Shown: positions 33,760 to 41,710 of the stretch, in pieces | Layout: every line of letters starts with the position of its first letter | Numbering within the stretch: position 1 is the first letter of the stretch | Source: Mucilaginibacter mali | GTDB lineage: Bacteria > Bacteroidota > Bacteroidia > Sphingobacteriales > Sphingobacteriaceae | Assembly (NCBI RefSeq): GCF_013283875.1 | Contig: NZ_CP054139.1 | Span: 3,038,001-3,102,000, forward strand | Direction of reading: 5' to 3' | DNA: 64,000 nt | Program-made: the position numbers and the translations under genes | The notes under the pieces: model-generated | The model's input: only the letters and a program-made list of their open reading frames with translations | Databases searched by the model: none | Told to the model about the DNA's origin: nothing

Positions 33760-34518
33760 ATGGGAACGATCGCGAAATTTTATTCAGGTACCAGTGGACT
33801 GGTATTACCGGTGCCTAACAAGCAAGCCTTTCCATTAGCATTCCGGGAACGGACAAGGCTGGAATATTATGCATCGTTATTTAACAGCATCGAGATCAAC
33901 AGTTCGTTTTACAAAGTACCGATGGCGGCTACTATTACAAAATGGGCCCAGAGCGTTCCCGAAAATTTCCGCTTCACCTATAAGCTTTGGCGGGGCATTA
34001 CGCATAACAGGGGGCTGGAGTTCGATCCGGGCGATATTTTGCGATTTATGAATGTAATTAATAATGCCGGCGATAAGAAAGGAAGTATGCTGATCCAGTT
34101 CCCGGCGTCAATTAAGGCCGGTAGCTTTATGCAACTAACCAAATTACTGAACACCGGCAGGGAAGCCGACCCGGAAAAAGAATGGGATATCGCGATCGAA
34201 TTTCGCGATAGATCGTGGTACCAGGATAAAACCTATCAACTGCTTAGTAACCTGCAAATGGGATTGGTGCTGCACGATATACCTGCATCGGCAACACCGA
34301 TGGTTGATATCACTACAAATTTCGTCTACCTGCGCTTTCATGGCCCCGCCGGCGATTACAGGGGCAGTTATACTGATGATATACTGAATGAATATGCCAC
34401 ATACATAGAGCAATGGCTGGCAGATAGCAAAACAGTGTATGCTTATTTTAACAATACCATAGGCCACGCTGTACACAATTTAGCCACACTGAACACTTTT
34501 GTGAACGCTATGTTTTAA
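33760..34518 (+). CDS. DUF72 domain protein (YecE-like)
   Basis: A 252-residue TIM-barrel protein of the DUF72/YecE family. Motifs include FYSGTSGLVLP near the N-terminus, YASLFNSIEINSSFYKVP, FRFTYKLWRGITHNRG, LIQFPASIK, IAIEFRDRSWYQ and YLRFHGPAGDYRGSY. The last supplies conserved Arg, His and Gly. The biochemical activity of the family is not established. The ATG at 33760 is preceded by AGGAGTAAG, a rare clear ribosome-binding site, so it is preferred over a TTG at 33745. It is divergent from uxuA and stands alone. Confidence 0.85.
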   Translation: MGTIAKFYSGTSGLVLPVPNKQAFPLAFRERTRLEYYASLFNSIEINSSFYKVPMAATITKWAQSVPENFRFTYKLWRGITHNRGLEFDPGDILRFMNVINNAGDKKGSMLIQFPASIKAGSFMQLTKLLNTGREADPEKEWDIAIEFRDRSWYQDKTYQLLSNLQMGLVLHDIPASATPMVDITTNFVYLRFHGPAGDYRGSYTDDILNEYATYIEQWLADSKTVYAYFNNTIGHAVHNLATLNTFVNAMF

Positions 34519-34566
34519 ATTTTCGCTATAAAAACGCTTTGGCACGCTATTGGCAATACAACAGGC

Positions 34567-34728
34567 ATGAAAGTATTAAAATTAACCCCGACACCAAAAC
34601 TAACCGCAACCGAGAAGTTCATCAGGGCTATTTTAACCCATGACCTGGATGCTTTTAAGGCTACAAGCCGCCAGTTTTTACGTAACAACGAAACTTATCT
34701 TCCGCAATTCTCGGGCTTTACCGCCTGA
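34567..34728 (+). CDS. Small protein of 53 residues, unknown
   Basis: An ATG-started frame 48 bases after the DUF72 stop, encoding a basic peptide (MKVLKLTPTPKLTATEKFIR...LPQFSGFTA). The middle part, FIRAILTHDLDAFKATSRQFLRN, looks like one amphipathic helix pair. Third positions favour the same codons as neighbouring genes (ACC, GCC, GGC), and an intrinsic terminator follows 30 bases after the stop, so the unit has defined ends. No family is recognised and no membrane or secretion signal is seen. It could be co-transcribed with the DUF72 gene. Confidence 0.5.
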   Translation: MKVLKLTPTPKLTATEKFIRAILTHDLDAFKATSRQFLRNNETYLPQFSGFTA

Positions 34729-34758
34729 TCGCTATATACATCTACCTATCAAAAACAA

Positions 34759-34787
34759 AACGGCTTCCCTTAGGAAGCTTTTTTTGT
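34759..34787 (+). terminator. Intrinsic terminator after the 53-residue gene
   Basis: A compact hairpin GCTTCC-CTTA-GGAAGC (34763-34778) directly followed by a T-run. It closes the DUF72 plus small-protein unit. Confidence 0.75.
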
Positions 34788-34825
34788 TTTACGCCCTGGC
34801 AACAAAATTAAACGTGTAACTACGT

Positions 34826-34859
34826 TGTCTGTTTTTTTGGTTAACTGTCTGTTTTTTTG
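34826..34859. repeat. Two direct repeats TGTCTGTTTTTTTG, period 20
   Basis: Exact 14-base copies at 34826-34839 and 34846-34859, spaced two helical turns apart, lie 138 bases upstream of the zinc-ribbon-like gene at 34997. A similar arrangement, TTTTTTGTTCAA at 39682-39693 and 39703-39714 with a period of 21, precedes the gene at 39928. They could be protein-binding sites or chance T-rich repeats. The rest of the 34788-34996 gap shows nothing else. Confidence 0.35.
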
Positions 34860-34996
34860 TGCGATGGCAAGTAAGAGACTGTCAATATCCACAATATTCA
34901 AATCGATATTTTTATCATTTAATGATAACTAATTGATCAATTTCTGCGTAAAACAAGTTTCAAACCATTCATGGCACTTTATTAGCAATAAAAACG

Positions 34997-35233
34997 ATGA
35001 GAGAATTTACAGAAACCGCCATGAAAAAAGACAAGATATCATATTATTGCTTCAATAAGGCTTGCGAGGGTTCTGTTTACCACAGCGATTCCATCCATAT
35101 CATCGACTTGCCTTTTACCGCCCATACTTTAGCGTACGAACATCATTGCAGCATCTGCGGCTCAAAACTAATTTCAGTTGTCGACATCGACCTGCAACAG
35201 GCCCTGGCCCCCAAAATACCGGTATCGGCCTAA
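34997..35233 (+). CDS. Small zinc-ribbon-like protein
   Basis: A 78-residue cytoplasmic protein with two cysteine pairs, YCFNKAC (residues 18-23 region) and HCSICGSK (about 50-56), separated by roughly 26 residues. This pattern suits a small zinc ribbon. I do not recognise a named family. An internal ATG at 35021 (before KKDKISYYC) could be the true start, since the first eight residues carry no feature of the fold. It is probably monocistronic; the next gene has its own promoter at 35313-35342. Confidence 0.55.
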   Translation: MREFTETAMKKDKISYYCFNKACEGSVYHSDSIHIIDLPFTAHTLAYEHHCSICGSKLISVVDIDLQQALAPKIPVSA

Positions 35234-35312
35234 GTCATCTTCCCTCTTTTACAGTTTTGATTTATTTAATAATAAAATACCTGTCAATATATTAATTTAA
35301 TTTTCAATATTT

Positions 35313-35342
35313 TTTGAAAGTTCAGTAATATATTTACATTTG
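35313..35342 (+). promoter_or_regulatory. Bacteroidota promoter, possibly giving a leaderless mRNA
   Basis: TTTG (35313-35316), an 18-base spacer, then TACATTTG (35335-35342), an exact TAnnTTTG -7 box. The ATG of the downstream gene begins only five bases after the box, so transcription should start at or very near the start codon. Confidence 0.65.
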
Positions 35343-35346
35343 TACT

Positions 35347-35778
35347 ATGGAATACATAGTAGCACATATACAATTATTAGTCTTATTAGCCGGTTTGGGG
35401 CAAATTGTGCTCGCGCTGGTTAGCCCGGTTATCCCCCATATCCTTAACTGGCAAAGCGAGTTGCGAAAAGTACAGCCCTTAATTAAACAAATATTTTGGG
35501 TTTACGCCTGTTACATACTTGTTATCAACCTGTGCTTTGGGCTGGTATCGGCATTTTGCTATACCGACCTGACAAACGCGTCGACCCTTGCGCGCCTGTT
35601 AACCGGTTTTATTGCCGCTTACTGGATATCAAGGCTATCTATCCAGTTCTTCTATTTCGACAGGAGCAATTTCCCGGCTGGTATATGGCACCGTATTGGC
35701 GAAGTGGTGCTGGTGAGCCTGTTCGTGTTTTTAACTACCGTATATTGCCTCGCGTTTTACGTCAATTTAACCGCCTGA
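35347..35778 (+). CDS. Four-helix membrane protein of unknown function
   Basis: A 143-residue protein with four clear membrane helices (about 5-30, 48-72, 80-100 and 115-138) and few charged residues outside short loops (NWQSELRKVQPLIKQ, FYFDRSNFPAGIWHRIG). No family is recognised. It is five bases upstream of an MBOAT/wax-synthase-like gene, so the two are an operon, and it may be a subunit or accessory of that acyltransferase. The promoter places the transcription start at the ATG. Confidence 0.75.
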   Translation: MEYIVAHIQLLVLLAGLGQIVLALVSPVIPHILNWQSELRKVQPLIKQIFWVYACYILVINLCFGLVSAFCYTDLTNASTLARLLTGFIAAYWISRLSIQFFYFDRSNFPAGIWHRIGEVVLVSLFVFLTTVYCLAFYVNLTA

Positions 35779-35782
35779 TATC

Positions 35783-36751
35783 ATGATTACCACTCTAATG
35801 CACTTATCCTGTTTCGGCTTAATTAACCTGCTGATAGCGTTTGCCGGTTACCCTATACTAAAGCACAAATTGATTTGGCTAAGCTGGCTGGTGCTGGTCA
35901 TCAGCATCCTATCCGTCCACTTCATCTTTCTGAACGAATATCCCATCATCCGCATGCTGGCCCTTATTGCCACTACCTTTACAGCCATGAAGGTGATAGC
36001 AGCTACCGAAGAGTATCGATATAAAACAGTGGAATTAACCTTTAAACAGTGGTTTATTTTTGCCACTGCCTGGGCCGGTATGCGCGCGCAACCTTTTGAA
36101 ACGCTGGGTGGCCCTCCCCTGCCCAACGCATGGCCAATGGTCCGTTTCGGTATCACAAGGTTGATAGCCGGTTTGATATTGGTATTACTGGCCAGGCAGA
36201 TCGCCACGCTCTCTATTGATGCTACACTTAAACATATTTTGGTTAGCGCCATTTTACTCATCGGCTATAGCCTTATGCTGCATTTCGGCATACTGAGTAT
36301 TAGCGCGGGTATGTGGCGGTTTCACGGCGCTAATACCTACTTCCTGTTTAAAGCCCCGGCAAAAGCTACCAGCCTTACCGATTTTTGGAGCAAACGCTGG
36401 AATATCGCCTTTAGCGAGATGACCGCGATCGCCATCTTTCGCCCCCTGCGAAATAAAATTGGTAGCGCGGCTGCCCTGATGCTGGCATTCGCGTTCTCCG
36501 GATTGCTGCACGAACTGGCACTAAGTATCCCCGTAAACCACGGGTATGGCCTGCCGATGCTTTACTTTATCATACACGGTGTTTTAGTACTATTCGAAAA
36601 GGCGCTAATCAGCAGGCGTATCCTTTTCCTGAAAAATATCGTCGTTGCAAGGGTATGGGTGTTCTTTTGGCTCATCGCGCCATCGCCTTTGCTGTTCCAT
36701 ATTCATTTCATCAGGGAAATTGTCTGGCCCCTGGCCGGGCTAAAATTCTGA
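35783..36751 (+). CDS. MBOAT/wax-synthase-like membrane acyltransferase
   Basis: A 322-residue polytopic protein with eight or more membrane helices. The signature of the wax synthase branch of the MBOAT superfamily is present: LTDFWSKRWNIAFSEMT (about 195-211), followed by FSGLLHELALSIP with the conserved His (about 243). Such enzymes transfer an acyl group to a fatty alcohol, sterol or glycan hydroxyl. The acceptor is unknown. The 143-residue membrane gene directly upstream is likely its partner. Confidence in the superfamily is good; confidence in wax-ester synthesis is low. Confidence 0.75.
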   Translation: MITTLMHLSCFGLINLLIAFAGYPILKHKLIWLSWLVLVISILSVHFIFLNEYPIIRMLALIATTFTAMKVIAATEEYRYKTVELTFKQWFIFATAWAGMRAQPFETLGGPPLPNAWPMVRFGITRLIAGLILVLLARQIATLSIDATLKHILVSAILLIGYSLMLHFGILSISAGMWRFHGANTYFLFKAPAKATSLTDFWSKRWNIAFSEMTAIAIFRPLRNKIGSAAALMLAFAFSGLLHELALSIPVNHGYGLPMLYFIIHGVLVLFEKALISRRILFLKNIVVARVWVFFWLIAPSPLLFHIHFIREIVWPLAGLKF

Positions 36752-36818
36752 CGCATTGATGTTGATATGTTAAAAACATCCGCCTGCATCCTTTAAACCC
36801 ATCCATTATTTTTACTGC

Positions 36819-37385
36819 ATGAAGTTGAAGCTATACCCTGCCTGCATACTGCTACTGCTTACTGCTACTATCCTATCGTCCTGCCACTCAAAAAAGGCGG
36901 TACTGAAAGGCTCGCCCGGCGAGGTGGTTAAACCCCAGGGCTTTATTGCCGATAAGTATGCCGAAATAATGCAGGTGGATAAAAGCGAGATCCAAAACGG
37001 TCGCCTTTATGCATTTATAGACCAATGGATGGGCGTACCTTATAAATTTGGCGGGCAGGACAAGGACGGGGTGGATTGCTCGGGCTTAACCCAGTTACTG
37101 GAGCAGGAGGTTTACAACGTTAATATCCCCCGCACCACGGCTAAACAGGTAACCAGCATTAAACGCAAATACGAAGACGAACTACAGGAAGGCGACCTGG
37201 TATTCTTCGATTTCGACGGCAAGCAGTTTAGCCATGTGGGTGTGTACCTGCAAAACGGATACGTGGTGCATGCCAGCAGTAAAAGAGGTGTAATTGTGGT
37301 TCGATTGCGTGATCCATCAATGTATAAGTACTTTTCGCGGGGTGGCTCGGTGGTGGCGACGGTGAGTACGCAGATGGTACCTTAA
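36819..37385 (+). CDS. NlpC/P60 family lipoprotein peptidase
   Basis: A 188-residue peptidoglycan endopeptidase of family C40. The signal peptide ends at lipobox Cys22 (TILSSCHS), so it is a periplasm-facing lipoprotein. Catalytic Cys87 is in DGVDCSGL, His139 in FSHVGVYL, and the third polar residue is His151 in VVHASS. The length and domain order are typical of Spr/MepS-like enzymes that cut D-Glu-diaminopimelate or mDAP cross-bridges. A TATTTTTA box ends four bases before the ATG. It stands alone but is close to other wall genes (beta-lactamase, D-Ala-D-Ala ligase). Confidence 0.92.
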   Translation: MKLKLYPACILLLLTATILSSCHSKKAVLKGSPGEVVKPQGFIADKYAEIMQVDKSEIQNGRLYAFIDQWMGVPYKFGGQDKDGVDCSGLTQLLEQEVYNVNIPRTTAKQVTSIKRKYEDELQEGDLVFFDFDGKQFSHVGVYLQNGYVVHASSKRGVIVVRLRDPSMYKYFSRGGSVVATVSTQMVP

Positions 37386-37481
37386 CGCCTTTTCATTCTA
37401 ATGCTTTATAACTTGTCATTTGCGAAGTAATCTCTACGTTGGTTAAGTTATTGCTTCATTCCTAAATGACTCGCTGTAGAG

Positions 37482-38369
37482 CTACCTCCTCACAAACTCA
37501 TCATGCGCAGCCTTAGCTATCTGCGCGATAACCAGATCACGCGTTGCCGATGGCGCTGTAGAATCAGTTATAAATATTGCCACAGCCAGGTGCCGGCCAT
37601 TGGGCAATACGATGATACCCACATCATTTGTAGCAGGAGTTAAGCCTTTATCATTAGTGGGCGATGTACCTGTTTTATGCATCACGGCTGTACCCAGGGG
37701 CATTAAGCCTTTTATGCGCTTCGGCCCTGTCGATGTAGCCAGTAAGGCTGCAGCAAGGCAATCCCGGCTGCTTTTGGACAGGAAAGTACTCGTAAGTGCC
37801 AATTTTAATAACTGAACCTGCGTCATCGGCTGGCACCAGTTATTATACTGCACCGGCCATGCGGCGGCCATATCCGCTTCACTTGCTTTTATGGCGATGG
37901 GACTGATACCTACACTGTGCAGCAGGTCTTCCACCAGTTTAGTACCTCCTAATTGCTTCAGTAAAATATCGCAGGCGTTATTATCGCTTAGCGATATCAT
38001 GTAGTTGATGAGTACACGCAGCGGTATATCCACATTACCATCGGGATGCAGATCGCGCAGCGGGCTGTAGGTGGGCGGCAGATCCTCTTTAGTGATATGT
38101 ATCGGCTGCTCCAGTTTAAAGCGGCCCTTGTCCACCTCATGCAGCACCGCAAATGCAATGGCCAGTTTAGCAACGCTGTGCAACACGTATTTATCCTGGT
38201 TATGATAGGTTAGCGTATCGCCGGTTTCCAGCAGACTGACCGCAACCCCAACCTTACCCTTGGATGCAGCGGCGATGCGGTTGATCTCGTTCCGCAAACT
38301 TGTGTGCTGCGCATGGGCAACTATAGAAAACATTAGTAAAAAAACGGCAAGTGGCAGGTGTTTACGCAT
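37482..38369 (-). CDS. Class A beta-lactamase, A2-like
   Basis: A 295-residue serine beta-lactamase from the ATG at 38369; the upstream TTG adds two residues and is rejected. A signal peptide (MRKHLPLAVFLLMFSIVAHAQ) exports it. Catalytic motifs are SVAK with Ser65 and Lys68, SDN at 128-130, Glu164 in SEADMA (omega loop), and KTG at 232-234. The SVAK tetrad, the long omega-loop region and overall similarity to CfxA/CepA-type enzymes suggest subclass A2, which usually hydrolyses cephalosporins. It lies downstream of the SdpI/ArsR genes on the same strand, 20 bases after the SdpI stop. Confidence 0.92.
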   Translation of the reverse strand: MRKHLPLAVFLLMFSIVAHAQHTSLRNEINRIAAASKGKVGVAVSLLETGDTLTYHNQDKYVLHSVAKLAIAFAVLHEVDKGRFKLEQPIHITKEDLPPTYSPLRDLHPDGNVDIPLRVLINYMISLSDNNACDILLKQLGGTKLVEDLLHSVGISPIAIKASEADMAAAWPVQYNNWCQPMTQVQLLKLALTSTFLSKSSRDCLAAALLATSTGPKRIKGLMPLGTAVMHKTGTSPTNDKGLTPATNDVGIIVLPNGRHLAVAIFITDSTAPSATRDLVIAQIAKAAHDEFVRR

Positions 38370-38389
38370 ACCCAAAACTAAGCAAATTT

Positions 38390-39049
38390 TTAAGCCGTAT
38401 GGTGTTTTTTATAATACCTGTACGAGTAAATAACCGGTACCAGCACCATAATAGCTATGCTCACCGGGAAAAATATGGTGGCTACGGTGCCATGTATCAG
38501 TAAAGTAGTTACGGTGATGATCAAGCCGCCTGCAAACCAAAGTTTAGCAGCCAGGCGATGTGTCGCTTTCCAGGTACCCTCGTCCTCCAGCGTCCACGGC
38601 GTGCGGATGCCGGCGAAGTAGTTAGGCTTGATATTATTCATCATATTACCAATAAAGGCAAACAGCAGTCCCATCAGCGGGAACAGGATCTTATCTATCT
38701 TTAAGCCCTTGTGCTGCGTGGCATAAACAATGGCAATGCTCAGCACCGTTAAAAATATCAGTATGCCCAGCGCCAGTTTATTGTAAACTGAAGGGTTATA
38801 CTGCGCCTGTTTCTTTGGGTCGATAGCCGGCAGAAAGCGTAGCAACAGGTACATAAACACACCTGTACCCTGCATAATCATCATAGCGCCCATAAAACTC
38901 TGGCGGCTACCGTAACCGTTCGGCTTACCATCTGCACCATAATGCATGGGCACAATGGCAGGTAGTTGATAATAAATACTGTACAGGTATACCATGGGCA
39001 GCAGCCAGATAATTATTGCAGCGCCATCAAGCATCGTAAATTTTTTCAT
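38390..39049 (-). CDS. SdpI family membrane protein with DUF1648
   Basis: A 219-residue membrane protein with about six helices. The N-terminal DUF1648 segment shows IVPMHYGADGKPNGYGS (about 32-48), and the SdpI core has FAGIRTPWTLEDEGTWKATHRLAAKLWFAGG near 143-173. In Bacillus subtilis SdpI protects against the SdpC toxin and senses it together with the repressor SdpR. Here the ArsR-type gene lies five bases upstream, the same pair order with the repressor first. No SdpC toxin gene is visible, so the role may be general envelope stress. Confidence 0.9.
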   Translation of the reverse strand: MKKFTMLDGAAIIIWLLPMVYLYSIYYQLPAIVPMHYGADGKPNGYGSRQSFMGAMMIMQGTGVFMYLLLRFLPAIDPKKQAQYNPSVYNKLALGILIFLTVLSIAIVYATQHKGLKIDKILFPLMGLLFAFIGNMMNNIKPNYFAGIRTPWTLEDEGTWKATHRLAAKLWFAGGLIITVTTLLIHGTVATIFFPVSIAIMVLVPVIYSYRYYKKHHTA

Positions 39050-39054
39050 TTCCT

Positions 39055-39318
39055 TTATTTATTGTTTTGTGTGAGTTGCATCATCCATTTCAATATCTCG
39101 TCGAGCACCGTAGTGTTGAGCGAATAATTGATAAACTGCCCCTCTTTTACCGATGCCACCAGTCCGGCCTGCCGCAGCAGATCCAAATGGTGCGATATGC
39201 TGGGCTTACTGATATGAAAGCTGTCGGCTATTTCGCCGGCTGTCATATCCCCTTCCTTCAGCAGTTCCAGTATGGCGCGCCGGGTGGGGTCGTTAAGGGC
39301 TTTAAAAAGGCTGTTCAA
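39055..39318 (-). CDS. ArsR family repressor (SdpR-like)
   Basis: An 87-residue winged helix-turn-helix protein. Motifs are LFKALNDPTRRAILELLKEG at the N-terminus, the recognition helix HISKPSISHHLDLLRQAGLV and the wing VKEGQFINYSLN. It lacks the metal-binding Cys residues of ArsR/SmtB, which fits the SdpR/autorepressor branch. It is the first gene of a three-gene minus-strand run with SdpI and the beta-lactamase, so it may control beta-lactamase expression as well. Confidence 0.92.
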   Translation of the reverse strand: MNSLFKALNDPTRRAILELLKEGDMTAGEIADSFHISKPSISHHLDLLRQAGLVASVKEGQFINYSLNTTVLDEILKWMMQLTQNNK

Positions 39319-39795
39319 TTTTTGTTATATATTTAGACAAATATCTAAATATATCTTTGATGTGCAAGTGGTAGTTTTGTTACAGATGATATTAAAAAGC
39401 CGTTGCTTGCGCGATTCCCACTCATGGGCCTATCATGTGGGTACATCTTTAAATGTGATGTAGATTTAGCTACCAAGCTCGTAATTGGCTCACCGCATCA
39501 GGATGGCGAACCGTATTGGGCCCGGGCATCTCTAAAAAAAGCTGGGGTAAAGTACCGATAATAACCACTATAAGCGGTGGCGTAAATGTGTCGGTACCCT
39601 TAAAAAACACGATAGTGAGGAGAAAACGAAAATCTGAACAAACGCATATATTTTATTAAAAATCAAAACGTTGCGTGTTCATTTTTTGTTCAAAAAAAGC
39701 ACTTTTTTGTTCAATTATTTCTTCGCGTGAATACGGATATTCCTTCCCCGGATCATGAATGTGCTATTTTTAAAGATGTGTCCTTACAATAGCAT
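39319..39795. other. Long intergenic gap, no gene supported
   Basis: This stretch contains the ArsR promoter side, then about 400 bases without a convincing gene. One plus-strand frame (about 39455-39550) reads like weak coding sequence (ATKLVIGSPHQDGEPYWARA) but has no start and ends in two stops, so it might be a decayed remnant. TTTTTTGTTCAA occurs twice (39682-39693 and 39703-39714), 21 bases apart. Confidence 0.4.
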
Positions 39796-39885
39796 GGTGA
39801 GGGGTTTAGCCATGATACATATGCAGAAAAACCTCTCTCCCATTACACAGGCAGCCGCATCCCTCCCCGTGAGGAGGAACTGGAA
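39796..39885. repeat. Diverged copy of the CCCTCCC palindromic element
   Basis: It shares block order with 10490-10603: GGGGTTT, a CATGATACATATGCAGAAA spacer, AACCTCTCTCCC, ATTACACAGGC and a final CCCTCCCCGTGAGGAGG hairpin. It lies just upstream of the thioesterase gene. The -7-like TAACTTCG box of that gene is at 39913-39920, outside the element. Confidence 0.6.
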
Positions 39886-39927
39886 ATAATGCTTAATACG
39901 CCAACTAATCGCTAACTTCGCCCCACC

Positions 39928-40347
39928 ATGAGCGAACAAAAATATGCCACCTTCGAGACCGAGTTTAGGGTGCGCCCTGATGATATCGACATGTTTCAGC
40001 ATGTGCACAACAGCAAATACTTTGATTACGTATTGGCCGCCCGCTACGACCAGATGGAACGCTGCTACGGCATGGCCATGGAGAAGTTTATAGAGCGCGG
40101 CTTCGGCTGGGTAGTGCGCACAGCCCATGTTGATTATAAGCGGGCCTTAACCATGGGCGATTACTTCATCGTAAAAACGGGCATTTCCAGTATTAACGAT
40201 AAGGGTTGTCGGGTAGCGTTTACCATCACCAACAAGGCAACCACCAAAGTTTGCTGCGATGGCTGGTTTGATTATGTGATGATAGATATGGCTACCGGCC
40301 GCGGCGCTAAAGTGCCGGATGATGTGATTGCGCATTATAGTAAGTAG
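39928..40347 (+). CDS. Hot-dog fold acyl-CoA thioesterase
   Basis: A 139-residue single-domain thioesterase of the 4-hydroxybenzoyl-CoA thioesterase/YbgC type. The signature FRVRPDDIDMFQHVHNSKYFDYVLAARYD (start at residue 13) has the catalytic Asp and the HVHNxxYF helix. VDYKRALTMGDYFIV marks the second strand set. It hydrolyses acyl-CoA or acyl-ACP thioesters in the cytoplasm; chain length cannot be told. It stands alone and ends 11 bases before a cloverleaf repeat that separates it from the convergent ABC permease gene. Confidence 0.88.
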   Translation: MSEQKYATFETEFRVRPDDIDMFQHVHNSKYFDYVLAARYDQMERCYGMAMEKFIERGFGWVVRTAHVDYKRALTMGDYFIVKTGISSINDKGCRVAFTITNKATTKVCCDGWFDYVMIDMATGRGAKVPDDVIAHYSK

Positions 40348-40358
40348 CACACCCGAAT

Positions 40359-40498
40359 ACTCACCCGGTCATTGCTTCGCTCGACCACCCTCTCTTCGCC
40401 TTCGGCGGAAAGAGGGATGGGATTATCCGATACTGCTCCTGCCCGCTGCCGCGCGCAGCGAAGAGAGGGTCGACCAGCGCAGCGATGTCGGGGTGAGT
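40359..40498. repeat. Fifth copy of the cloverleaf-like element
   Basis: Begins ACTCACCCGGTCAT and ends GTCGGGGTGAGT, in the same orientation as the 14281-14418 copy. The first inner hairpin (CCCTCTCTTCGCCTTCGGCGGAAAGAGGG) is intact; the second is partly decayed (GCCCGCTGCCGCGCGCAGCG). It fills almost the whole gap between the convergent stops at 40347 and 40510. Confidence 0.85.
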
Positions 40499-40509
40499 AG
40501 AATGAACGA

Positions 40510-41622
40510 CTACTCCCCTTCCGCTTTCACGGCAAACGTCCTGTAATAATTATTATAGAAGAATAGATAAGCCACTACCCCATTCAACACCAATAAGGGA
40601 CCTATCTGCCGGTACAGGATCACGAAGAACAGCCCCATAAACAGGCCCATAATGTATTGCAGGTATTTATCCATATTCAGTCCCATCCAGTAAAGCAGGC
40701 TGTGGAACAGCAGAACTACACTCAGCCCAAACAACATTAACTCAGCCGCCAGCAGCGGGTTAAAGCGGCTGAATAGCCATATCCCTTCGGGCAGCAGCAA
40801 TACCAAATAAACCAGCGCGAAGCCCGCGAACAGCCACAACCGGGTTTGGGGTAAGCCCCGGGAAAAGATAAGATAGGTTTCTTCAAACTTACGCTCCTCG
40901 AATATAATTACCGCATGCGCAGTGGCTATGGCCAGCATGGCAATACCGGCCACCCTAACATCATGACTTACATCGGCAAAAAGCAGGAACACGCCGGTAA
41001 CGATCAAATACGATATGCCTTTGGTGATCACATAACGCACCTTCATTTTATCAAAAACATGATAAATAAACATGCTATAGAACGGTTTACGCCATTTGCT
41101 GCTCCAGCGCATTAGCAGCGATTGCTTGCCTCCGTCTATTTGCCGGTTGATGAGGGTGGTATAAATAAACGCGCCAGCCCAGGTTAGCAAGCCCAGGTAT
41201 AGCAAAATGATAACCGGCGCCACATAATAATGATGCCACACCCCTACTATCACGGCTGTTATACCGTATGCAATAACCGGCATCAGCATGCTGGCCTGCG
41301 TAAGCATCCAGCCACTTAATTGTTGCCTTTTAGTAAACGATGTACTGCTGTAAAACAAAAACTGCTGGTTAACCGCGAATATTTGAGTGATAGTATAATG
41401 CCAGGTCTTGATGCTATAGATAAGCCATATCGCAAACACTACCATCAACATAATGGGGCTGCTGATAAAGGCCAGCATCAGCAGTTTATGGTAACTCCAT
41501 ATCTCGCCCGGGTCTACCGCGCCTACCAGCACCAGGAAAGTAAACAGGAACAAGCCCGCGTGTACCCGGTAAAAGCCCTGCGCAAATATTTTTATGAGTA
41601 CCCTGCTGAGTGAGGTTTCCAT
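40510..41622 (-). CDS. Membrane protein, probable ABC transporter permease
   Basis: A 370-residue protein with about ten membrane helices and a basic central loop (RQIDGGKQSLLMRWSSKWRK). It has no sequence motif of a known transporter class that I can name. Its gene follows the ABC ATPase gene (41711-42343) on the same strand after 88 bases holding an inverted repeat, so it is most likely the membrane half of an ABC-2-like exporter. Substrate is unknown. The ATG at 41622 is the first in frame and precedes an amphipathic N-terminal segment. Confidence 0.65.
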   Translation of the reverse strand: METSLSRVLIKIFAQGFYRVHAGLFLFTFLVLVGAVDPGEIWSYHKLLMLAFISSPIMLMVVFAIWLIYSIKTWHYTITQIFAVNQQFLFYSSTSFTKRQQLSGWMLTQASMLMPVIAYGITAVIVGVWHHYYVAPVIILLYLGLLTWAGAFIYTTLINRQIDGGKQSLLMRWSSKWRKPFYSMFIYHVFDKMKVRYVITKGISYLIVTGVFLLFADVSHDVRVAGIAMLAIATAHAVIIFEERKFEETYLIFSRGLPQTRLWLFAGFALVYLVLLLPEGIWLFSRFNPLLAAELMLFGLSVVLLFHSLLYWMGLNMDKYLQYIMGLFMGLFFVILYRQIGPLLVLNGVVAYLFFYNNYYRTFAVKAEGE

Positions 41623-41626
41623 TTTT

Positions 41627-41710
41627 TAAGCTGAAAGCTTAAAGCATAAGGCTAAAAGCTTTTGGTTGTTTTAGGATATTTCTATTGCTTTCGGCTTTAA
41701 GCTTTCGGCA
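41627..41710. repeat. Imperfect inverted repeat between ABC transporter genes
   Basis: The block AAGCTGAAAGCTTAAAGC near 41628-41646 is inverted as GCTTTCGGCTTTAAGCTTTCGGC at about 41687-41709. It belongs to a purine-rich AAAGCTTAAAG repeat style and sits inside the ABC operon. Confidence 0.6.

Noticed and set aside
39455..39550. Weakly protein-like stretch in the ArsR-thioesterase gap
   Set aside because: It has no start codon, ends in two adjacent stops, shows no family motif and could be chance; it is noted only in the gap description.
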